The notes beneath the pieces are model-generated. The model was not told the origin of the DNA and searched no databases. It saw only the letters and a list, made by a program, of their open reading frames with translations. Shown piece by piece: positions 41,327 to 50,944 of a stretch of DNA of 64,000 nt. The position numbers and the translations under genes are program-made. The DNA is from Actinomyces marseillensis. GTDB lineage: Bacteria > Actinomycetota > Actinomycetes > Actinomycetales > Actinomycetaceae. The stretch is taken from contig NZ_LT707420.1 of assembly GCF_900155605.1 (NCBI RefSeq), forward strand, positions 1,296,842-1,360,841. The letters are read 5' to 3'. Within the stretch, counting starts at the first letter, position 1. The number at the start of each line of letters is the position of its first letter.

Positions 41327-42541
41327 ATGACGGTTCGTCGTGTTGCCCTCTTGACCGCTGGCGGCTTTGCCCCTTGTCTTTCGGCCGCTGTTGGTGATCT
41401 CGTTGAGCGCTACACTCAGGTCGCTCCCGAAGTTGAGATCATTCTTTACCAGTATGGCTACCATGGCCTGCTCACCGGCAACTACGTTGTCGTTGATGAA
41501 GAAGGACGTCGTGACGCAGCGGTTCTGCGTGAGTTCGGCGGTTCTTCGATCGGTAACTCTCGCGTCAAGCTGACCAACGCGAAGAACCTTGTGGAGCGAG
41601 GCCTCGTTGAAGAAGGCGTCGATCCGCTTGCTTTCGCTGCCGAGCAGCTGCGCAAGGATGGCGTCGATGTCCTGCACACCATTGGCGGCGATGACACGAA
41701 CACGACCGCCGCAGACCTCGCTGCCTACCTGCACGAGCACAACTACGAACTGACCGTTGTTGGTCTGCCCAAGACCATCGATAATGACGTGATTCCGATC
41801 CGTCAGTCCCTGGGTGCCTGGACCGCAGCAGACGAGGGCGCACGCTTCGCATTCAACGTGATCGGCGAGCACCGTTCCAACCCCCGTATGCTCATCGTCC
41901 ATGAGTGCATGGGCCGTAACTGTGGTTACCTGACCGCAGAAACCGCACGTCGCTACCATGAGCTGCTCCAGACGAAGCGCTGGGCACCTTCGCTGGGACT
42001 CACCCGCGAGCGCTGGGATGTTCACGGCCTCTACGTTCCCGAGGCAGCATTGGATATTGCCGGAGAAGCTGCGCGCCTGAAGGCAATCATGGACGAGCAG
42101 GGTAACGTCAACATCTTCCTCTCCGAGGGTGCTGGACTGCCCGAAATCATTGCCGAGATGGAAGCCAATGGCGAAGAGGTTCAGCGCGATCCCTTCGGCC
42201 ACGTGAAGCTTGATACCATCAACCCCGGTCAGTGGTTCGCTCGTAAGTTTGCGGCCCTTATCGGTGCCGAAAAGGTCATGGTTCAGAAGTCGGGTTACTA
42301 CTCTCGCGCAGCTGCGGCTCACGAAGAAGATCTCGCTTTGATCAAGCAGATGTGCGATCTGGCAGTTGAATGTGCGCTGCGCGGCGAGAGCGGCGTTATC
42401 GGCCAAGATGAAGAGAACGGTGACGAGCTGGCTGCCATCGCATTCCCGCGTATTGCCGGCGGCAAGCCCTTCGACATCTCTCAGCCGTGGTTTACCTCTC
42501 TGCTCGCTGAACTCGGTCAGCCCTTGGCTCCGGCGCAGTGA
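41327..42541 (+). CDS. pfp: 6-phosphofructokinase, probably pyrophosphate-dependent
   Basis: Phosphorylates fructose 6-phosphate in glycolysis. The 404-aa protein has the PFK core with LTAGGFAPCLSA, IGGDDTNTTAADL and GLPKTIDNDV. The Asp-Asp of GGDDT and the Lys of PKTIDND are the changes that mark PPi-dependent enzymes, so the reaction is probably reversible and uses PPi rather than ATP. The stop is next to the start of aroG, so the two are likely co-transcribed, pairing sugar flux with aromatic synthesis. Confidence 0.9.
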   Translation: MTVRRVALLTAGGFAPCLSAAVGDLVERYTQVAPEVEIILYQYGYHGLLTGNYVVVDEEGRRDAAVLREFGGSSIGNSRVKLTNAKNLVERGLVEEGVDPLAFAAEQLRKDGVDVLHTIGGDDTNTTAADLAAYLHEHNYELTVVGLPKTIDNDVIPIRQSLGAWTAADEGARFAFNVIGEHRSNPRMLIVHECMGRNCGYLTAETARRYHELLQTKRWAPSLGLTRERWDVHGLYVPEAALDIAGEAARLKAIMDEQGNVNIFLSEGAGLPEIIAEMEANGEEVQRDPFGHVKLDTINPGQWFARKFAALIGAEKVMVQKSGYYSRAAAAHEEDLALIKQMCDLAVECALRGESGVIGQDEENGDELAAIAFPRIAGGKPFDISQPWFTSLLAELGQPLAPAQ

Positions 42542-42543
42542 CC

Positions 42544-43959
42544 ATGAATTTCTCTGCTCATCCGGGGCGTGGCGATTTTTCGCTGCGCCCCGGCGCACCT
42601 GACCTCTTTGCTCCCACGGCTAACCAGGATGCTGCGCCCTGGGAAGCATGGCGTCTTCGACGTGCGCTTCAACAGCCCACCTATCCTGATACGGATGCGC
42701 TTAGCTCAGTTCTTGCTGAGCTTCGTCGCCAGCCGCCTCTGGTTTTCGCTGGTGAAGTAGATGATTTGCGAGCTGGATTGGGTGCGGCCTCGCGCGGTGA
42801 AGCTTTTGTGCTCACCGGCGGTGACTGCGCGGAAACCTTTGCCGAGGCCACTGCCGACCACCTGCGTTTGAAGATCCAAACACTTTTGCAGATGGCGGTT
42901 GTCCTGACCTACGGTGCCTCACTGCCTGTGATCAAGATCGGTCGAATTGCAGGGCAATACGCAAAACCGCGTTCGGCCGATATGGAAACACGGGATGGGG
43001 TAACCCTTCCTTCATATCGGGGTGACGCGGTGAACTCCTTCGAATTTACGCCGTCATCGCGCGTTCCAGATCCTTCGCGTTTGCTTGACCTCTATCATCA
43101 TGCCGCCTCGACGCTCAACCTGATTCGTGCATTTACGCGTGGCGGTTACGCTGATTTGCGACTGGTACACCACTGGAACAGAGGTTTCACCGCCAATCCG
43201 GCGTATGCGCGCTATGAGTCTCTTGCTGAGGAGATTCACCGCGCTGTTAAGTTCCTCGAGGCCGCTGGTGCAGGTTCTGCAGCCCAGATGCGCAGCGTCG
43301 ATCTCTTCTCCTCGCACGAGGCTCTGCTTCTTGAATACGAATCGGCGATGACTCGTATCGATTCGCGAACAGGGGACTCTTACAACACCTCGGGACATTT
43401 CCTGTGGATCGGTGAACGCACGCGCGGAGCGGACGACGCACATGTTGAGTTACTCTCTCACGTGCGCAACCCGATCGGTGTGAAGCTTGGGCCGTCGACG
43501 AGTAAAGAAGACATGTGTCGTCTGATTGATCGTCTTAACCCTGAAGGGGAGGAAGGGCGACTGACCTTCATTACCCGAATGGGCGCGGATAAGATTCGCG
43601 ATGTTCTTCCGCCACTGCTCGAGGCGCAATTAGCTGATGGTCGTCCAGTGACCTGGGTGACTGACCCGATGCATGGGAATACGATTACCTCGTCTACCGG
43701 ATACAAGACTCGTCGTTTTGAAACCATCATGGACGAAGTGACTGGCTTCTTCGAAGCTCATCGCCAGGTCGGGACGGTTCCTGGTGGTATTCACATTGAG
43801 CTCACCGGCGATGATGTCACCGAGGTATTGGGCGGATCTGAGCAGCTTGATGAAGAAGCTCTTCGTGATCGCTACGAAACCTTGGTCGATCCGCGTCTGA
43901 ATCACCAGCAGTCCTTAGAGATGGCTTTCCAAGTCGCTGAGTATTTGAAGAAAGAGTGA
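42544..43959 (+). CDS. aroG: Class II DAHP synthase
   Basis: First step of the shikimate pathway: condenses PEP and erythrose 4-phosphate. The 471-aa class II (plant/actinobacterial) enzyme has the WRLRRALQQPTYPD start, GGDCAETFAE, KIGRIAGQYAKPRS, LVHHWNRGF, EYESAMTR, VKLGPSTS and TDPMHGNT motifs. A GTG two codons upstream (42538) overlaps the pfp stop and is an equally possible start. It corresponds to Mycobacterium Rv2178c, which also lies next to pknL. Confidence 0.93.
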   Translation: MNFSAHPGRGDFSLRPGAPDLFAPTANQDAAPWEAWRLRRALQQPTYPDTDALSSVLAELRRQPPLVFAGEVDDLRAGLGAASRGEAFVLTGGDCAETFAEATADHLRLKIQTLLQMAVVLTYGASLPVIKIGRIAGQYAKPRSADMETRDGVTLPSYRGDAVNSFEFTPSSRVPDPSRLLDLYHHAASTLNLIRAFTRGGYADLRLVHHWNRGFTANPAYARYESLAEEIHRAVKFLEAAGAGSAAQMRSVDLFSSHEALLLEYESAMTRIDSRTGDSYNTSGHFLWIGERTRGADDAHVELLSHVRNPIGVKLGPSTSKEDMCRLIDRLNPEGEEGRLTFITRMGADKIRDVLPPLLEAQLADGRPVTWVTDPMHGNTITSSTGYKTRRFETIMDEVTGFFEAHRQVGTVPGGIHIELTGDDVTEVLGGSEQLDEEALRDRYETLVDPRLNHQQSLEMAFQVAEYLKKE

Positions 43960-43994
43960 GGATCGTTGATCTGAGCGGTTTGCACTTGGCATAG

Positions 43995-44033
43995 AGTTTG
44001 GGGAGAGGAACCGTTGGTTCCTCTCCCCAAACT
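43995..44033 (+). terminator. Bidirectional terminator between aroG and pknL
   Basis: 18-bp perfect stem (AGTTTGGGGAGAGGAACC) with a 3-nt loop between convergent genes. Confidence 0.85.
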
Positions 44034-44048
44034 AGTGGTAATGCTCTT

Positions 44049-46034
44049 TTAGACGATCGTCAAGGTCACGGTAGTACCACGAGGAACGACCGTTCCAGCG
44101 GCGGGGTTTGAGGAACGCACGGTTCCAAATAGGCCACCCATGAATCGTTCAACGCGTACCTGCAGGCCAGCTGCCTCGAGAGCCGAACGTGCTTGGCTCT
44201 CTTGCAGACCTTGAACGGTCGGCACCTCGACGGTTTCGGGCCCCTTGGAGACCGTGTATTGCACTTTGTCCCCACGGTGGAGTGTTGTCCCGGCGGCAGT
44301 TTCTTGTGAAATAACCGTTCCTTGGGCGACCGTCGATGAGAAAGCTTCCGTCGCTTGAGGAACCAAGCCCATCGATTCTAAGGTCTGTCGAACTTCGTCG
44401 GCACTCTTACCGTCAAGAGCCGGCACGCTCAGGGGTTCGCGTCCCTTCGAGACAACAAAGTCAACGTTCGTATCGTGGCGAATCGAGGAACCAGGCTCAA
44501 CTGATTGTGAAATAACCTTGCCCTTTTCGACGTCTTCTGACCAGTCCTCAGTCACATTTCCAACGGCAAGACCGCTGGTCGTCAGGGCATTCTTCGCAGC
44601 GTCGGTTGCCATTCCCTTCAGGTTCGGCGCAGTTCGCATATCGACGCCCTTTGACACGACGACAAGGACCTCAGCACGCTTGTGGACTCTGTCTTGGCTG
44701 CCTGGAGTCGTTGAGATGACGATTCCTGTTTGGACAGTATCGGAGAAGTCCTCGCGCTCTTGGAACTTGAGGTGAAGCGTGCTTAGATCATTCTCCACAT
44801 CGGTAACCAGGCGGCCATCGGTGACCGGCATGGTGATATATGAACCCGGTCCGTATTCGTGCCACCACCACAATCCACCGACGACGCCGACAATGAGGAG
44901 CGAAACGATCAGTGCAACGAGTTTGCCAAATCGGGTACGGCGCGTCTTTCGCGGAGTTACCTGCGTCACCCCACCGGAGACATGGACGATTGCCTGAGAC
45001 GTCGCAGGAAGCTTTTGTGCGGGCAGGGGAGCAGTGAGCTCGACAAGGCCCAGCGCAGCTGTCTTATGCTCATCGTCCTCTTCCGCGGCTTCAATTTCAG
45101 CGCGTTTACCGGCAATTTCAGCAGGGATGGATGCTCGTGCGCGTAGTAAAAGATCGAGAGCTTCTTGAGCGTCCAAAGGACGATCTTCGGGGTCCTTCGC
45201 AGCAAGAGCTGCGACAAGATCGTCGAGCTCACGAGGGATCCAGGGTTCAAATTCTGAGGGAAGAGGAATGGAGTCGTTGACATGGTGATAGGCCATTTGC
45301 ATGGCTGTTTCGCCTTGCCACGGAACCGCGCCGGTGAGCATTTCGTAGAGCATGATGCCCACGGCATAAATGTCGGTTCGCGCGTCGCAGACACCACTTG
45401 TCGCAATTTCGGGAGCCATGTAGGCAACCGTTCCGAGCATCGAGCCGGTAGTGGACATCGAGACTTCGGATGCCGCGCGTGCAAGACCAAAATCGGTCAC
45501 TCGGACGGGACCCTCACTGGGAACAAGAACATTTTCCGGTTTGATATCCCGATGAATGACACCAACACGGTGGGCGGCACGCAATGCCTCAAGGATGTCT
45601 TGTGTGTACTGCAACGATTGTGAAACCGTGAAAGCGCCTTGTGCCTGTAGCAGGGCGCGAAGGTTGGTCCCATCGATGAGCTCCATCACCAAGAAACCTT
45701 GGCCGTGGATGACACCTTGATCAAATACGGAAACAACTCCGGGGGACACGATGCGCGCGGCCGCGCGAGCCTCGCGTCGGAATCGAGCGACAAAGTCTGC
45801 GGATTCAGCTAAGTGAGGATGCATGACTTTCAGTGCGACAGGCCGATCAAGGCGCTCATCATGGGCAACATATACAGTCGCCATCCCGCCTCGGGCAAGG
45901 CGTGCCTGAATCCGGTATCGATCATCTACCAGTAACCCGATCAAGGGATCGGCGGGCATAGACGAGTCTTGACCGTCAGCGTCGATGTGTTCATCGCTGC
46001 GGTTGTCGGGTTCAAATTCCGTCTCAGAAGTCAT
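44049..46034 (-). CDS. pknL: PASTA-domain serine/threonine kinase PknL
   Basis: A 661-aa membrane kinase. The kinase domain (about residues 35-300) has the glycine loop LARGGMATVYVAHD, ALKVMH lysine, HRDIKPENV catalytic loop, VTDFGLA and MAPEIA. One transmembrane helix (LVALIVSLLIVGVVGGLWWW) follows at about residue 375, then four PASTA repeats that bind peptidoglycan or muropeptides. Orientation next to an Rv2175c-type gene, idsA and aroG is that of Mycobacterium/Corynebacterium pknL. ATG 46034 looks leaderless: TAAAAT ends 7 nt before it; the upstream 13 codons are unlikely. Confidence 0.92.
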   Translation of the reverse strand: MTSETEFEPDNRSDEHIDADGQDSSMPADPLIGLLVDDRYRIQARLARGGMATVYVAHDERLDRPVALKVMHPHLAESADFVARFRREARAAARIVSPGVVSVFDQGVIHGQGFLVMELIDGTNLRALLQAQGAFTVSQSLQYTQDILEALRAAHRVGVIHRDIKPENVLVPSEGPVRVTDFGLARAASEVSMSTTGSMLGTVAYMAPEIATSGVCDARTDIYAVGIMLYEMLTGAVPWQGETAMQMAYHHVNDSIPLPSEFEPWIPRELDDLVAALAAKDPEDRPLDAQEALDLLLRARASIPAEIAGKRAEIEAAEEDDEHKTAALGLVELTAPLPAQKLPATSQAIVHVSGGVTQVTPRKTRRTRFGKLVALIVSLLIVGVVGGLWWWHEYGPGSYITMPVTDGRLVTDVENDLSTLHLKFQEREDFSDTVQTGIVISTTPGSQDRVHKRAEVLVVVSKGVDMRTAPNLKGMATDAAKNALTTSGLAVGNVTEDWSEDVEKGKVISQSVEPGSSIRHDTNVDFVVSKGREPLSVPALDGKSADEVRQTLESMGLVPQATEAFSSTVAQGTVISQETAAGTTLHRGDKVQYTVSKGPETVEVPTVQGLQESQARSALEAAGLQVRVERFMGGLFGTVRSSNPAAGTVVPRGTTVTLTIV

Positions 46035-46130
46035 CAGTGCGATTTTACTGGAGATTTCAGGGAATGCGCTCACGATATCCCGCGCGCCGTAGCGAACCGC
46101 TGGTAGCTAAGGGCGCGATATCATAAAGCC

Positions 46131-46481
46131 ATGAGTGAAACTGTTGCCCTGTATTCCGTCGATGAGGTAGCTCGAAAGCTTGGTATTGAACCGCGCCGTG
46201 TGAAGCAACTGATTCGTGACCACATTCTTTTCCAGTACACGAACGATGCGGGTGAAACCGGCGTGCCCCAGGAAATTCTGATCAAGGGCAAAGACGGCTA
46301 CGAGCCGCTCTATAACCTTCCGGGCACACTCACCCTCTTGTCCGATGGTGGTTTTTCTCCTGAAGAGGCGGCGCAGTGGCTGTACACCGAGCATGATGAA
46401 CTCGGAGAAACTCCGATGCAGGCGCTCTTGGGTGGGCGTCATCATCGAGTGAATCGGATCGCTTCCGCTTTGGCTTTCTAA
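46131..46481 (+). CDS. Rv2175c-family DNA-binding protein, PknL substrate
   Basis: A 116-aa protein with an N-terminal MerR-like winged helix (YSVDEVARKLGIEPRRVKQLIRDH) and C-terminal SPEEAAQWLYTEHDELGETPMQALLGGRHHRVNR. It matches the Rv2175c family, whose M. tuberculosis member is phosphorylated by the neighbouring PknL, which weakens DNA binding. It is divergent from pknL, separated by 96 nt, and appears leaderless: TATCAT, 6 nt, ATG. Confidence 0.9.
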   Translation: MSETVALYSVDEVARKLGIEPRRVKQLIRDHILFQYTNDAGETGVPQEILIKGKDGYEPLYNLPGTLTLLSDGGFSPEEAAQWLYTEHDELGETPMQALLGGRHHRVNRIASALAF

Positions 46482-46507
46482 GCGGCGCCAGCGATCAACT
46501 GTTTGCG

Positions 46508-47599
46508 CTACTTCGAGCGTTTGATGAGCATCGCTGCCACCTGAGAGAGGATATCGCGCTGCTCGGGAGTGAAACGACTGGATTCGAGAGCTAAGAATCC
46601 TTGGGCTTCGAAGGTCGAGATCACTTCTTCGTGCAGTTTGCGTCCCCTGCGAGCAACGATATCGCGCAGCTCGTCGAGTTGATTGGCAGTCATCTCCGGA
46701 TTGCCGAGGCCGCGTGCGAGTTTTTCGCGTTCGCTAGCATTTGCGCTTTGCCAGGTCAGCGCGAGCAGATATGTCCTCTTTCCTTCGCGCAGATCATCGC
46801 CTGCTCCCTTGCCGGTGATCTGTGGATCTCCAAAGACACCTAATTCGTCGTCGCGAAGTTGGAAGGCATGACCCCACGGGTTCAACACCATGCCAAGAGC
46901 GTCTGCTTCGAAAGGAGAAGCGCCCATAGCGAGGGCACCCAAAGTTGCTGGAATAACAACAGAGTAGTTGGCAGCTTTATGGGAAACGATGGTCAATGCG
47001 GTTGAGGCATTAATTGCCTCGGAATCGTTGATATCAAGTGGTCGCTGCTCGGCGGAAATATCGAGAAATTGTCCAATTGCAACCTCGGCGTGCATGCGCG
47101 CGTAGAGCTGCATGACGGGATCGCGGAAATGAGACAGGTTCTCGCACTGACGAATCATCGCGGATTCAGCTGCAGAGAAGAGGAGATCTCCGGCAAGGAT
47201 CGCGGAATTGACTCCGAAATCTTCACTATCGCCTCGGAAATGGGACGAACGATGGTACGAAGAAAAAGCCGCATGTGCGGAGGGATTCCCGCGCCTCGTG
47301 GGGGCGTGGTCGATGATGTCATCGTGGACGAGCGCGCTTGCCTGGTAAAGCTCAAGCGAGGCGCCTAAATCACCCAAAGGTAAGGTCTCGATGGGGGTAT
47401 GGGTGAAGAGGCTGCCTCCAACAAAAGCAAGGAAAGCACGGAAACGCTTGCCTTCCTCAAGGCTCTTATGGCAAATCTCTAGCAGGGGAGTGACTTGCTC
47501 AGAGGGGGCAATCGAGTTGGCGAGCTCGGCCAAAATACTGTGGCTTCGTTCCTCAATTCGAGGGCCTAAGGAGAGTAGTTGCTCGCTCAAAATGCTCAT
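46508..47599 (-). CDS. idsA: Polyprenyl diphosphate synthase (IdsA family)
   Basis: A 363-aa trans-prenyltransferase that elongates isopentenyl diphosphate chains (C15-C20 or longer) for quinones or carrier lipids. The first Asp-rich motif is LVHDDIIDHAPTRRG (DDxxD) and the second is QLRDDELGVFGD (DDxxG). GEEGKR-type substrate lysine region is SLEEGKRFRAFL near residue 48. A TATAGA box lies 8 nt before the ATG. Member of the conserved pknL neighbourhood. Confidence 0.9.
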   Translation of the reverse strand: MSILSEQLLSLGPRIEERSHSILAELANSIAPSEQVTPLLEICHKSLEEGKRFRAFLAFVGGSLFTHTPIETLPLGDLGASLELYQASALVHDDIIDHAPTRRGNPSAHAAFSSYHRSSHFRGDSEDFGVNSAILAGDLLFSAAESAMIRQCENLSHFRDPVMQLYARMHAEVAIGQFLDISAEQRPLDINDSEAINASTALTIVSHKAANYSVVIPATLGALAMGASPFEADALGMVLNPWGHAFQLRDDELGVFGDPQITGKGAGDDLREGKRTYLLALTWQSANASEREKLARGLGNPEMTANQLDELRDIVARRGRKLHEEVISTFEAQGFLALESSRFTPEQRDILSQVAAMLIKRSK

Positions 47600-47669
47600 G
47601 TGCCCAGTCTATAGAACATTCACACGCTACTTAGTGATCACGTTTATCATGAGAGAAAATGTGAGGGGG

Positions 47670-48077
47670 ATGATTGTGGCAATTGTTGTGAGCTATTACG
47701 GGAATCGCGAGTCGGATGCTGCCTTGGACGAAGCTGTTCGTGTGGCATCGTGGATGCGAACGTCTCTCATGATTGTCGTTGCTTCGCATGATAGCGGTGG
47801 GACGTTTTCAGACGAGAGTGCTGCAGAGGCTCACTTGTGGGAGCGTTTAGGAGGAAGCGAAGTTTCCTTTGAAGTCAAGCGTTGCCGGAGGGACATGTCA
47901 ATGTCTGACACAGTCTTGGAATGCGCGCGTCTTCTTGAGGCTGACATGATTGTTATCGGATTGCGACCTGGCGGTTCACAGCGGACAACAATTGGTAATA
48001 CTGCAACAGAAATTTTGCTTGATGCGCCGTGCCCGGTGATGACGTCTTCGTGGCGTTTTGACGGTCAGGCGGTATAA
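47670..48077 (+). CDS. Universal stress protein family protein
   Basis: A 135-aa UspA-type alpha/beta protein: IVAIVVSYYGNRESDAALDEA, central VLECARLLEADMIVIGLRPGGSQ, and a C-terminal GNTATEILLDAPCPVM. The nucleotide-binding G-x2-G-x9-G motif is partly kept (GLRPGGSQRTTIGNTA). ATG 47670 follows GAGGGGG; an ATG at 47649 is an alternative. It sits between idsA and sigA. Confidence 0.82.
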   Translation: MIVAIVVSYYGNRESDAALDEAVRVASWMRTSLMIVVASHDSGGTFSDESAAEAHLWERLGGSEVSFEVKRCRRDMSMSDTVLECARLLEADMIVIGLRPGGSQRTTIGNTATEILLDAPCPVMTSSWRFDGQAV

Positions 48078-48127
48078 AAGCGTATTTTGCGTCGTCTTTC
48101 GAGCTGCGCGTGTTAAGTGCGGGCGGT

Positions 48128-48133
48128 TATAAT
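48128..48133 (+). promoter_or_regulatory. -10 box of the sigA promoter
   Basis: Perfect TATAAT about 66 nt before the chosen sigA start. A convincing -35 is not visible at the usual distance; GGT before the box may help as an extended -10. Confidence 0.55.
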
Positions 48134-48199
48134 TGTAGGCAGTATGTCGCCGTCCAGTGGATTGGCGGCTAATTTTGTCCACCCATGAAAGGGATTCGA

Positions 48200-49867
48200 G
48201 TGTCTCCATCCCGCGCTACCGGCGCTCGCGATACTGAAACTGAACCCACTCAGTCGAAGAAGGCAACTCGTACGCGTCGCTCGTCTCAGGCTGCACCGGC
48301 GTCTGTAGAAACGGAAGAGACTGCGACGCCAAAGAAGACGACAGCAAAGAAAGCTAGGAAGACAACGGCGGCAAAGGACGATGCTTCCGTAAAGCCGGAG
48401 GAATCAGCTCCCAAGAAGCGTCGTGCGACTAAGAAGGCAACAGCCGCACAAGAAGAATCTCTTGCACAAGCAGAGGAAACCGCTCCCAAGAAGCGTCGCA
48501 GCGCAAAGAAGGCTCAAGAGCAAGAAACCGCGCAGCCTGAAGCGGAAAAGAAGCCTCGCGCGACCCGTAAGAAGGCGGCGAAGGACGCGCAACCGGATGT
48601 TGTGGAAGAAGCTCCCAAGCGCGCGAAGCGGACGCGGAAGAAGGCAGCTGAGGTCGAGACTCCTCAAGAAGTTGTGCCCGCGCAAGACGATGAGGAACTT
48701 GAAGGCGATATCGCCGAAGACGCTGATCTGGAAGTAGTCGAAGACATTGAACCCGATGTCGACGATCTGGAAGATCCCGAGATCGAAGCTGACGATGACG
48801 ACGTAGAAGACAAAGATTCTGAAGATGATGAGTCTTCTGCACATGACCAAGATTCGAAGCCGCAGAGCGCTGCTGAGCTCCGTTCGAAGGGCGGGTTCGT
48901 CGTTTCTGACTCGGATGAGACAGATGAGCCAGTCCAGCAGGTTACCGTCGCTGGCGCGACAGCCGACCCTGTGAAGGACTACCTCAAGCAAATCGGTAAG
49001 GTGTCCCTGCTCAATGCCGAGCAAGAGGTTGATCTTGCCCGTCGTATTGAAGCCGGTCTCTACGCTGAGGAAATCCTCAAGACGAGCTCCAATGAAAAGA
49101 GCTCTCGCGAGCGCCGTGAGCTGCATATTTTGGCGCAAGATGGTCAGCACGCAAAGAATCACCTTCTCGAGGCCAACCTGCGCCTTGTGGTTTCGCTTGC
49201 GAAGCGTTACACCGGACGCGGTATGCAATTCTTGGATCTGATTCAGGAAGGCAATCTTGGTCTGATTCGTGCAGTCGAGAAGTTCGACTACACGAAGGGC
49301 TACAAGTTCTCGACCTACGCTACGTGGTGGATTCGCCAGGCAATTACGCGTGCCATGGCGGACCAAGCGCGAACCATTCGCATTCCCGTGCACATGGTTG
49401 AAGTCATCAATAAGCTCGCGCGCGTTCAGCGTCAGATGCTTCAAGATCTTGGCCGTGAACCGACGCCGGAAGAACTGGCGAAGGAACTGGATATGACACC
49501 GGAGAAGGTCGTCGAGGTCCAGAAGTACGGTCGTGAACCTATTTCTTTGCACACTCCCTTGGGTGAAGACGGAGATAGTGAATTCGGCGATCTGATTGAG
49601 GACTCCGAAGCGATCGTCCCCGCAGACGCAGTGTCTTTCACACTTTTGCAGGAACAACTTCACCGCGTCCTCGATACGCTTTCTGAGCGTGAGGCAGGGG
49701 TTGTTTCTATGCGTTTCGGCTTGGGAGACGGCCAGCCGAAGACTCTCGACGAGATCGGTAAGGTTTACGGTGTCACGCGTGAGCGTATCCGTCAGATTGA
49801 GTCGAAGACCATGTCCAAACTACGTCATCCCTCCCGTTCACAGGTGTTGCGCGACTACTTGGACTGA
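48200..49867 (+). CDS. sigA: Primary RNA polymerase sigma factor
   Basis: A 555-aa vegetative sigma factor. The first about 250 residues are low in complexity: Lys/Ala-rich repeats with APKKRR units, then a long acidic stretch. The conserved part begins with region 1.2 ([16 protein letters not shown]), then region 2 ([35 protein letters not shown]), region 3 and region 4.2 ([19 protein letters not shown]). The GTG 48200 has AAAGGGA 5 nt upstream and is preferred over ATG 48185, which would lie within that site. The charged N-terminal extension is usual for actinobacterial SigA/HrdB. Confidence 0.93.
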   Translation: MSPSRATGARDTETEPTQSKKATRTRRSSQAAPASVETEETATPKKTTAKKARKTTAAKDDASVKPEESAPKKRRATKKATAAQEESLAQAEETAPKKRRSAKKAQEQETAQPEAEKKPRATRKKAAKDAQPDVVEEAPKRAKRTRKKAAEVETPQEVVPAQDDEELEGDIAEDADLEVVEDIEPDVDDLEDPEIEADDDDVEDKDSEDDESSAHDQDSKPQSAAELRSKGGFVVSDSDETDEPVQQVTVAGATADPVKDYLKQIGKVSLLNAEQEVDLARRIEAGLYAEEILKTSSNEKSSRERRELHILAQDGQHAKNHLLEANLRLVVSLAKRYTGRGMQFLDLIQEGNLGLIRAVEKFDYTKGYKFSTYATWWIRQAITRAMADQARTIRIPVHMVEVINKLARVQRQMLQDLGREPTPEELAKELDMTPEKVVEVQKYGREPISLHTPLGEDGDSEFGDLIEDSEAIVPADAVSFTLLQEQLHRVLDTLSEREAGVVSMRFGLGDGQPKTLDEIGKVYGVTRERIRQIESKTMSKLRHPSRSQVLRDYLD

Positions 49868-49882
49868 CAGAGTCGTTTATAG

Positions 49883-49923
49883 ACTTAAGTGGCCGGGACC
49901 TGATAGGTCCCGGCCACTTAAGT
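49883..49923 (+). terminator. Bidirectional terminator after sigA
   Basis: 19-bp perfect stem (ACTTAAGTGGCCGGGACCT) with a 3-nt loop between convergent sigA and the first YbjN gene. Confidence 0.85.
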
Positions 49924-49946
49924 ATCGCTACGTGCGGAAAAGACGA

Positions 49947-50411
49947 TCAGTCGTCCTCTTCCTTTTCGATGCCCAGCGTCTCACGAATGTGATCGTAGAG
50001 AGAAAGCTGAGTGGCAATCGAGCAGTTGATCTGCTGAAGCAGTTGGGCGTCGGTTGCTCCATGCTCGTAATCGACATTGACCTCTGTCATCACGCGCAGG
50101 GTACCATCGTCGGTGGGAGCGTAGAAGGCCTTCGGCCAGATACGATCGCGGTGCCAGTCTTCGATAACTCCGTTGAGCTCTGCTTCTTGTTCCATGGGAA
50201 CTTCTTCTGCCATGCGCGAAGTCACGGACAGGATTTCATTCATCTGTCCCATGAAGAGGAAGAAGAACGGTGCGCCGTCCCAGCGGCCGCATACGTCGTC
50301 GTCATCATCGCGACCGTAGTACCAGCCCTGGCCATCGAAAATCTTCTCGATGCGTTCTTTCGAAATGGGGCGTACGGAATCGCCAGATTCACTGCTGCTG
50401 AACCAACCCAT
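49947..50411 (-). CDS. YbjN domain protein, copy 1
   Basis: A 154-aa protein of the YbjN family (fold shared with type III secretion chaperones; function unclear in actinobacteria). It begins MGWFSSSES and has ISKERIEKIFDGQGWYYG, WDGAPFFFLFMG, NGVIEDWHRDRIWPKAFY and VNVDYEHGATDAQLLQQIN. The gene 19 nt upstream is a paralogue with the same block order. AAAGGAG lies 6 nt before the ATG. Confidence 0.83.
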   Translation of the reverse strand: MGWFSSSESGDSVRPISKERIEKIFDGQGWYYGRDDDDDVCGRWDGAPFFFLFMGQMNEILSVTSRMAEEVPMEQEAELNGVIEDWHRDRIWPKAFYAPTDDGTLRVMTEVNVDYEHGATDAQLLQQINCSIATQLSLYDHIRETLGIEKEEDD

Positions 50412-50429
50412 ATTGACGTCTCCTTTGTG

Positions 50430-50885
50430 TCACAGTCCCAGAGCTGTGCCCAGCTCACGGTAGAACTCGGAAGCGGTTCCAAGAGCACAGCTAACCTGTT
50501 GGTTGATCTGTGCATCGGTTGCGCCATGTTCCCAATCGATTGAATTTTCGCAGAAGATGCGGACTGCGCCTTCGTCGTTAATGCGGTGGTACGCCTTCGG
50601 CCACAGCTTCGTGCGGTGCCATTCGCGGATGAAAGCGCGTGCTTCTTCGAGCTTGTCCATGGGGACCGAGAGGTGCCACAGGGACTGAATGTGAAGAATT
50701 TCCTTATTTTCGCCTCGGAGCATGAAGTAGAACTGGTCGTCGTCCCATGTGCCGCCAAGGTCACCATCGGAATCAACGAAGTAGTGCCACCCCCGTTCTT
50801 TAAAGAGGTCGATCAGGCGCTCCTGGCTGATCGGTGGGGTGAGCGGGGCCTCCTCGGCCGGCTTTGGTCGTGAAAACAGACCCAT
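50430..50885 (-). CDS. YbjN domain protein, copy 2
   Basis: A 151-aa paralogue of the adjacent YbjN gene: MGLFSRPKP start, ISQERLIDLFKERGWHYF, FYFMLRGENKEILHIQS, IREWHRTKLWPKAYHRI and IDWEHGATDAQINQQVS. AAGGAGG is 7 nt upstream. The two genes form a tandem operon and diverge enough (about half identical by eye) that the duplication is old. Confidence 0.83.
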   Translation of the reverse strand: MGLFSRPKPAEEAPLTPPISQERLIDLFKERGWHYFVDSDGDLGGTWDDDQFYFMLRGENKEILHIQSLWHLSVPMDKLEEARAFIREWHRTKLWPKAYHRINDEGAVRIFCENSIDWEHGATDAQINQQVSCALGTASEFYRELGTALGL

Positions 50886-50944
50886 GTTTATTTCCTCCTT
50901 GGAAGGGATTGTCGTTCCAATGATAGGGGATAGCCCCTAGAAAG

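Noticed and set aside
41321-42598. 425-codon open frame antisense to pfp
   Set aside because: It is the mirror of a high-GC third-position coding gene; the plus strand encodes a clear phosphofructokinase and the antisense product has no domain-like pattern.
48185-48199. ATG 48185 as sigA start
   Set aside because: The AAAGGGA ribosome site for GTG 48200 overlaps these codons; the GTG is better placed.
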